Positions 1 through 3,665 of a DNA stretch of 6,045 nt are shown piece by piece. Position 1 is the stretch's first letter, and every line of letters begins with the position of its first letter. The notes under the pieces are model-generated. The model ran no database searches. It saw only the letters and a list, made by a program, of their open reading frames with translations, and was not told the DNA's origin. This DNA is from Elusimicrobiota bacterium (lineage in GTDB: Bacteria; Elusimicrobiota; Elusimicrobia; Elusimicrobiales; UBA9959), in the NCBI GenBank assembly GCA_022703115.1, contig JAKLEK010000092.1, forward strand, positions 1-6,045, read 5' to 3'. The translations under genes were made by a program, and so were the position numbers.

Positions 1-400
1 AGGTTTCGTTGTACGGGCCTGGCGTCAACAGCACGAGCCGCGCCGACTCGCCGCTGCCGCAGGGGCTGCAGCGTTGCAGCGTGTCGAGCAGGCAGCGATA
101 ACTGGCCGCCAGACGCTGCACCTTCATCCGCCTGAACGCCTTGACGATCAGATTGAGCAGCTTCTCATCGTCCTCCACGACCAGCACCCGCTTCTGGTCG
201 GAAGCCACCGACATCTGTTTCGGCATCGGCATAGAGTTCTTCTTCAGGAACGACACCAGGTCCTCCCTGGATACGCGCCGGTGTCCTCCCGGAGTAGTGA
301 ACGCCCTAAGCCGTCCTTTATCCACCCAATTGGCCACAGTACCCGGAACTATCTCCAGCATTCTGGCTATGTCGAAAGTGGAATATGTCTTTACGCGCAT
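1..400 (-). CDS. Excisionase/MerR-like HTH + receiver-domain regulator (3' end outside window)
   Basis: Reading leftwards from ATG at 400-398, 133 codons are visible and the frame is still open at the window edge. Residues 5-52 resemble the HTH_17/excisionase-MerR winged-helix fold: TYSTFDIARML, then GTVANWVDKGRL, then the diagnostic TPGGHRRVSREDL turn. A short linker (53-69) leads into a receiver domain. There KRVLVVEDDEKLL (70-82) gives beta1 and the acidic Asp pair, followed by alpha1 and beta2. The strand expected to carry the phosphoacceptor reads RLVLLTPGPYNE (121-132), with Thr126 where Asp is expected. A short CSPCGSGES stretch (111-119) precedes it. The start is supported by a GGGGG-type Shine-Dalgarno (complement of 407-411), 6 nt upstream, and by an extended -10 promoter further up. 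Family knowledge suggests a DNA-binding transcriptional regulator. The missing Asp suggests phosphorylation-independent control, or control by a partner. The total length and any further C-terminal domain cannot be seen. Confidence 0.85.
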   Translation of the reverse strand, partial: MRVKTYSTFDIARMLEIVPGTVANWVDKGRLRAFTTPGGHRRVSREDLVSFLKKNSMPMPKQMSVASDQKRVLVVEDDEKLLNLIVKAFRRMKVQRLAASYRCLLDTLQRCSPCGSGESARLVLLTPGPYNET

Positions 401-447
401 TCCGCACCCCCGGCGTTTTTTGTTTTTTGGGACTTTTAAGCTTTTCG

Positions 448-456
448 ATTATATCA
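448..456 (-). promoter_or_regulatory. Extended -10 promoter for the minus-strand HTH-receiver gene
   Basis: On the minus strand this reads TGATATAAT: a perfect TATAAT (complement of 448-453) with the TGn extended -10 motif (455-456). No convincing -35 hexamer lies 16-18 nt upstream, which is typical of extended -10 promoters. The transcript would start near 441, giving a leader of about 40 nt before the ATG at 400. That leader contains two A6 runs (complement of 416-421 and 423-428). It is an AT-rich island in GC-rich DNA, which supports promoter function, but the assignment rests on motif match alone. Confidence 0.6.
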
Positions 457-502
457 TATTCGCCGGCAGGCGGGCCGCTGAAAAGCCTCCCCCGGTCCGG
501 AA

Positions 503-548
503 CGGCCGCGAAAGGCCGGAAGCGGGGAAAAAACGCCCGGCCGCGGCC
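503..548. other. GC-rich inverted repeats between the divergent promoters
   Basis: The spacer between the two -10 elements contains a short stem CGGCC/GGCCG (503-507 with 514-518, loop GCGAAA) and a perfect 10-bp palindrome GGCCGCGGCC (539-548). The palindrome is centred about 50 bp upstream of the predicted plus-strand transcription start, a position where an activator or repressor dimer could bind. In DNA this rich in G and C such palindromes arise easily by chance, so an operator role is only a suggestion. The rest of 401-649 shows no coding signal and no terminator. Confidence 0.2.
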
Positions 549-559
549 CCTGAACGGGA

Positions 560-588
560 TTGCGCCCGCCCCTTATTTATCTTATAAT
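560..588 (+). promoter_or_regulatory. Sigma70-type promoter for the receiver-GGDEF / kinase gene cluster
   Basis: A perfect TATAAT lies at 583-588. It is preceded at 17-bp spacing by TTGCGC (560-565), which keeps the TTG half of the -35 consensus. Transcription would begin near 595 and give a 5' leader of about 55 nt before the TTG start at 650. Together with the minus-strand -10 element near 448-456 it forms a divergent promoter pair. If this promoter is used, the upstream in-frame ATG at 560 and GTG at 590 would lie before the transcript and could not be start codons. Confidence 0.6.
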
Positions 589-640
589 TGTGCGTGACGG
601 CGCGCCGCTGCAGACGCGGGCATTTCTACCGGTTGTCTCT

Positions 641-652
641 GGGGGTCGTTTG
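641..652 (+). promoter_or_regulatory. Ribosome binding site and TTG start of the receiver-GGDEF gene
   Basis: GGGGG at 641-645 sits 4 nt before TTG at 650-652. The resemblance to the GGGGG site of the divergent gene (complement of 407-411) supports this as a local Shine-Dalgarno form. Starting here places the receiver beta1 strand (TILVVDDD) at residues 5-12, as is usual for receiver proteins. No ATG occurs in frame between the predicted transcription start and this codon. Confidence 0.55.
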
Positions 653-1582
653 GGAAACAGAACGATACTGGTGGTCGACGACGATCCGAACGTAGGGCCG
701 CTCATTTCCGCGGTACTGAAGAAATACGATTACACGGTCGTCACGCTCTACGATGGCGACGAGGTCCTCCGCTACCTGGCCGGGAACAAACCGGACCTCA
801 TCCTTCTGGACCTGCGGATGCCGGGGCTGGACGGGTATTCCCTCTGCAAGAGCATCCGGGTAAACCCCGACACCCGCGATATCCCGATAATCATCCTCAG
901 CGGCGTCTCGGAGACCGACGCCAAGGTCAACACCATAGAACTCGGGGCCGACGATTTCGTGACCAAGCCCTTCGATGTGCGCGAATTGCGCGCCCGCATC
1001 AACAGGATAATAATGCGAAAGAGCGCGGACACCGCCCTCAACCCGCTTACCCATCTGCCCGGCAGTCCCGCGATAGAGGAGTACATCCAGAAACGCATCG
1101 CGGCCGACACGCCGTTCGCCTTCGCCTACATCGACGCGGACAACTTCAAGGCGTACAACGACGTGTACGGCTACGCCAAGGGCGACGTGGTCATACAGCA
1201 CATCGCGTCGATCATCAGCGAGACCGCTAAAAAGCGCGCCGGCGGGGATTACTTCCTCGGGCACGTGGGCGGCGACGACTTCGTGCTTGTGACCGGTCCG
1301 GAAACTATCGAGGAAACGGGGGGAGAGGCGGCCAGGGAGTTCGACCGCACCATAACGGGCTTTTACACGCCGGAAGACAGGGAACGCGGCTTCATAGTCA
1401 CCCTCGACAGGAAGAACAAGACGCGCACTTTCCCGATAATGTCGCTGACCATCGCGGTCGTCATCCCCAAGGCTCTGCGCCACTACGGGGAACTGGTCAA
1501 GACCGCGGCCGAATTAAAACGCTACGCGAAGGACCTGAGCGGACGCAAGGGCAGCATATGCGTCAGGGACAGACGCATCTAA
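650..1582 (+). CDS. Response regulator: receiver domain + GGDEF-like (GGDDF) domain
   Basis: The protein is 310 residues from the TTG at 650. Residues 4-122 form a complete receiver domain: acidic triad VVDDD (8-12), phosphoacceptor Asp54 in LILLDLRMPGLDG, switch Ser84 in ILSG, and Lys106 in TKPF. Residues 130-305 match a GGDEF fold: LTHLPG (133-138), the nucleotide/metal region IDADNFKAYNDVYGYAKGD (161-179) keeping Asp162, Asn170 and Asp179, signature GGDDF (207-211), strand MSLTIAVV (264-271), and the C-terminal YAKDLSGRKG (292-301). The fourth signature residue is Asp instead of the usual Glu, and no RxxD inhibitory site precedes it. The protein could be a weak or inactive cyclase, or a c-di-GMP/nucleotide-sensing output. 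It has no membrane segment and should be cytoplasmic. The stop is 21 nt before the next kinase gene, so the two are probably cotranscribed. An in-frame ATG at 560 would add 30 non-conserved residues and lies inside the predicted promoter. Confidence 0.88.
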   Translation: MGNRTILVVDDDPNVGPLISAVLKKYDYTVVTLYDGDEVLRYLAGNKPDLILLDLRMPGLDGYSLCKSIRVNPDTRDIPIIILSGVSETDAKVNTIELGADDFVTKPFDVRELRARINRIIMRKSADTALNPLTHLPGSPAIEEYIQKRIAADTPFAFAYIDADNFKAYNDVYGYAKGDVVIQHIASIISETAKKRAGGDYFLGHVGGDDFVLVTGPETIEETGGEAAREFDRTITGFYTPEDRERGFIVTLDRKNKTRTFPIMSLTIAVVIPKALRHYGELVKTAAELKRYAKDLSGRKGSICVRDRRI

Positions 1583-1603
1583 ACGGAACCCCGGGAGAAC
1601 AAG

Positions 1604-3607
1604 ATGAGCGGTTCGGACGGTCTGGCGGGCTCCACTATAGCCGGCTGCCGGATCATAAAGAAGATCGGACAGGGCGGAATGGGAGCCGTTTATACGGCGG
1701 ACCATCTCTCCCTCGGCAAGGTCGTCTGCGTCAAGATACTCTCCCCGGAACTCGCCAGGGAAACCCGCAACGTCGAGTTCTTCATGCGCGAGGCCCGCTC
1801 CGCGGCCAAGCTCGAACATCCCAACATAGTCCGGGTATACAGTTTCGGCCAGGAACAGGGCTTCCACTACATCGTCATGTCCTTCATAGAGGGCGTCAGC
1901 CTGGCGGATATTATCGCCAAGGACGGCCCGATGGGGCCGGATGCGGCGGCCGATATCATGATGGAGGTCTTCGACGCGCTTAAGCACGCGCATTCCAAGG
2001 CCATCATACACAGGGACATAAAACCCTCCAATATCCTGCTGGGCAGCGACGGACATCCGATCATAGTGGATTTCGGCCTAGCGCGAAGCATAAGCGAGGA
2101 AAAGCTGCTTACCATGGCCGGAGAGATGATAGGCACGGCCTACTTCATGTCCCCGGAGCAGGGTCTGGCGGGCCAGGTCGACCACAGGGCCGACCTTTAC
2201 TCGGCCGGGGCCACTTTCTTCTACCTGCTCACCGGAAAATATCCGTTCGAAGGAAAGACCTACATAGAGGTGGTGCACAAGCACATAGGCGAGGCCCTGC
2301 CCAGCATCATGGTCCTCAGGCCGGAAATGCCCCTGTGGGTCTCGCGCGTGCTGGACCTGCTGATGCGCAAGAACCCCAAGGACAGGTACCAGAGCGCGGA
2401 CCAGGTCATGGAGGACATCAAAAGACTACGGTCCGCGGAAAAGAACGGGGCTTCCTCCACCATAGAAATTCCCGGGCTCTCCGAACACCTTGCGGCTTCC
2501 GAAGCCGCGCCGGCGGCGCAAGGAACTCCGCTTCCCGCTCCGGCTCCGGCGCCCGCCCCAGCGCCGGCCGCCGCGGAGAAAAAGAAAGGCCTCTTCGCCG
2601 GGACGCCTGACCTGGGCGGAGCCGCGAAGGTCCTGATATACTGCGCCGTAACGTGCTCATCCATCGCCTGTTTCCTGCTGTCCGGAGCGGCGGGGACCCC
2701 GGAGCCGGGGGTACTGCGTTCCATGCGCTCCGCGCTTGCTTCGGCCCCCGCGGAAGCCGGATCGCTGCTTATCGCCGGAACGGCGCTCCTGGGCCTGTCC
2801 GTATTTTTCCGGCCGGCTCGCGCCTCCGTGGCGCGCTTATCCATGCTGGCCCTGGCCGCCATCTCGGCCTACGCCTGCGCCGCGTACCTTCCTTACGATG
2901 GGGCGCAGGCCGCGGCGGCGAAGGCCTTCTTCGCTCTGGGCTCCGCGTCTTCCTACGCGATGTCTCACCATAACTTTCCAGTTTATTCCCTGTGTCTCTT
3001 CATCGCCGCCTCCAACCTCTCTCTCAGGGAGCACTGGGCCGCGAAAACGGCCTCCCTGGCGGCCTTCCTCGCCTCTCTGGCCCTCACCTGCGCATATCTA
3101 GGCGGCACGCCCCTGCCGCGCAACAATTACCTGATGCTGGCCGCCGGGGCCTCCCTTGCCGGAACGGCCGCCGCCCTGACTCACAGGCGCTCAGTGTTTT
3201 TCAGCGCCCCTCTGCTCTTCCTGGCCGCCAACGCGCTGGCGCTGGCCATGTTCACCGCGCCGCACGTGGACGCTTTCGTGGGCAAGCAGATCGAGATGGA
3301 GGAGCACCGCCGCGAGAATTCGCTGCAGATGGCCTACGAGCGCGCGGGGTTCGGACAGGAGGAGAGGGACGCCATGGAACAGGCGACGGGCGACACGCGG
3401 ACGGCCATGTCCCAGACGGAACGCCGCGCCCACGCCCGAGCCGCGACCGCCGCTTATTACAAGATGCTGGCCGCGAAGATAGAACGCAACACGCTGAAAA
3501 CCGCCGGGCTGCTGATCCTGTCCTTTTTCCTGCTTGTAATGGCGAACCTTCTTTTCATGGAGAACGTCGTTACCGGCCGGTGGGACGAACCGCAGGCAGG
3601 CGACTGA
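1604..3607 (+). CDS. Membrane-bound Hanks-type Ser/Thr protein kinase with polytopic C-terminal module
   Basis: The protein is 667 residues. ATG 1604 follows GGGAG (1593-1597) at a 6-nt spacing. Residues about 14-275 are a complete eukaryote-like kinase domain: glycine loop GQGGMGAVY (22-30), Lys44 in VCVKIL, alphaC Glu63, catalytic HRDIKPSN (136-143), DFG (156-158), SPE (183-185) and DLYS (197-200). It is an RD kinase, with Thr170 and Thr178 in the activation segment as possible autophosphorylation sites. An Ala/Pro linker (about 297-325) and a KKK patch lead to a hydrophobic C-terminal half with about eight candidate membrane helices near 341-361, 385-403, 408-429, 455-471, 481-499, 508-525, 530-550 and 633-652. 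A charged helical segment (about 555-632) separates the last two. I do not recognise this membrane part as a named family. It lacks PASTA repeats and CHASE2. A kinase facing the cytoplasm with a membrane sensor or anchor behind it is the likely arrangement. It lies between the receiver-GGDEF gene and the CHASE2 kinase, on the same strand. Confidence 0.9.
   Translation: MSGSDGLAGSTIAGCRIIKKIGQGGMGAVYTADHLSLGKVVCVKILSPELARETRNVEFFMREARSAAKLEHPNIVRVYSFGQEQGFHYIVMSFIEGVSLADIIAKDGPMGPDAAADIMMEVFDALKHAHSKAIIHRDIKPSNILLGSDGHPIIVDFGLARSISEEKLLTMAGEMIGTAYFMSPEQGLAGQVDHRADLYSAGATFFYLLTGKYPFEGKTYIEVVHKHIGEALPSIMVLRPEMPLWVSRVLDLLMRKNPKDRYQSADQVMEDIKRLRSAEKNGASSTIEIPGLSEHLAASEAAPAAQGTPLPAPAPAPAPAPAAAEKKKGLFAGTPDLGGAAKVLIYCAVTCSSIACFLLSGAAGTPEPGVLRSMRSALASAPAEAGSLLIAGTALLGLSVFFRPARASVARLSMLALAAISAYACAAYLPYDGAQAAAAKAFFALGSASSYAMSHHNFPVYSLCLFIAASNLSLREHWAAKTASLAAFLASLALTCAYLGGTPLPRNNYLMLAAGASLAGTAAALTHRRSVFFSAPLLFLAANALALAMFTAPHVDAFVGKQIEMEEHRRENSLQMAYERAGFGQEERDAMEQATGDTRTAMSQTERRAHARAATAAYYKMLAAKIERNTLKTAGLLILSFFLLVMANLLFMENVVTGRWDEPQAGD
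2534..2575 (+). repeat. Ala/Pro-coding low-complexity linker in the membrane kinase
   Basis: These bases encode residues 311-324, five Pro-Ala pairs in a row plus PAAA, directly after an Ala-rich stretch. The repeat is degenerate at the DNA level (mixed GCT/GCC/GCG and CCG/CCC/CCA codons), so it appears selected as protein rather than being a fresh slippage tract. It joins the kinase domain to the first membrane segment and probably acts as an extended, flexible spacer. Confidence 0.7.
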
Positions 3608-3620
3608 GATATCGTGCGAA

Positions 3621-3650
3621 AAGCGCGCCGGCGGAGGCGCCGCGCAGCTT
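3621..3650 (+). promoter_or_regulatory. Stable hairpin in the leader of the CHASE2 kinase gene
   Basis: A 12-bp imperfect stem forms from 3621-3633 and 3638-3650: AAGC pairs with GCTT, GCG with CGC and CGGCG with CGCCG. Single-base bulges lie at C3628 and A3646, and the loop is GAGG (3634-3637). It occupies most of the 58-nt gap between the two kinase genes. No T-run follows, so it is not a standard intrinsic terminator. The loop carries a GGAGG-like Shine-Dalgarno copy (3633-3637), while the working GGAGG (3653-3657) lies just 3' of the stem and 8 nt before the ATG at 3666. It may control translation or mRNA processing and stability between the genes; this is inferred from structure only. 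Confidence 0.45.
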
Positions 3651-3665
3651 TCGGAGGCTTAGCCG

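Noticed and set aside
412..430. T6-G-T6 run as a possible plus-strand intrinsic terminator
   Set aside because: No stable GC stem directly precedes the T runs, and no plus-strand gene ends upstream of it. It reads better as the A-rich leader of the minus-strand gene.
141..587. Plus-strand frames across 74-597
   Set aside because: They run opposite the HTH-receiver gene and then through the divergent promoter region. The minus-strand translation has convincing HTH and receiver motifs.
626..1483. Minus-strand open frame (285 codons) opposite the receiver-GGDEF gene
   Set aside because: The opposite strand encodes a complete receiver and GGDEF-like domain. The antisense product shows no domain and crosses the predicted ribosome site and start of the real gene.
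2534..2575. Tandem DNA repeat or CRISPR-like unit
   Set aside because: It is an in-frame Ala/Pro coding tract with varied codons and no spacer structure.
3608..3665. Intrinsic terminator between the two kinase genes
   Set aside because: The hairpin is strong but is followed by TCGGAGGCTT, not a T-run, and the next gene's ribosome site begins almost at once.
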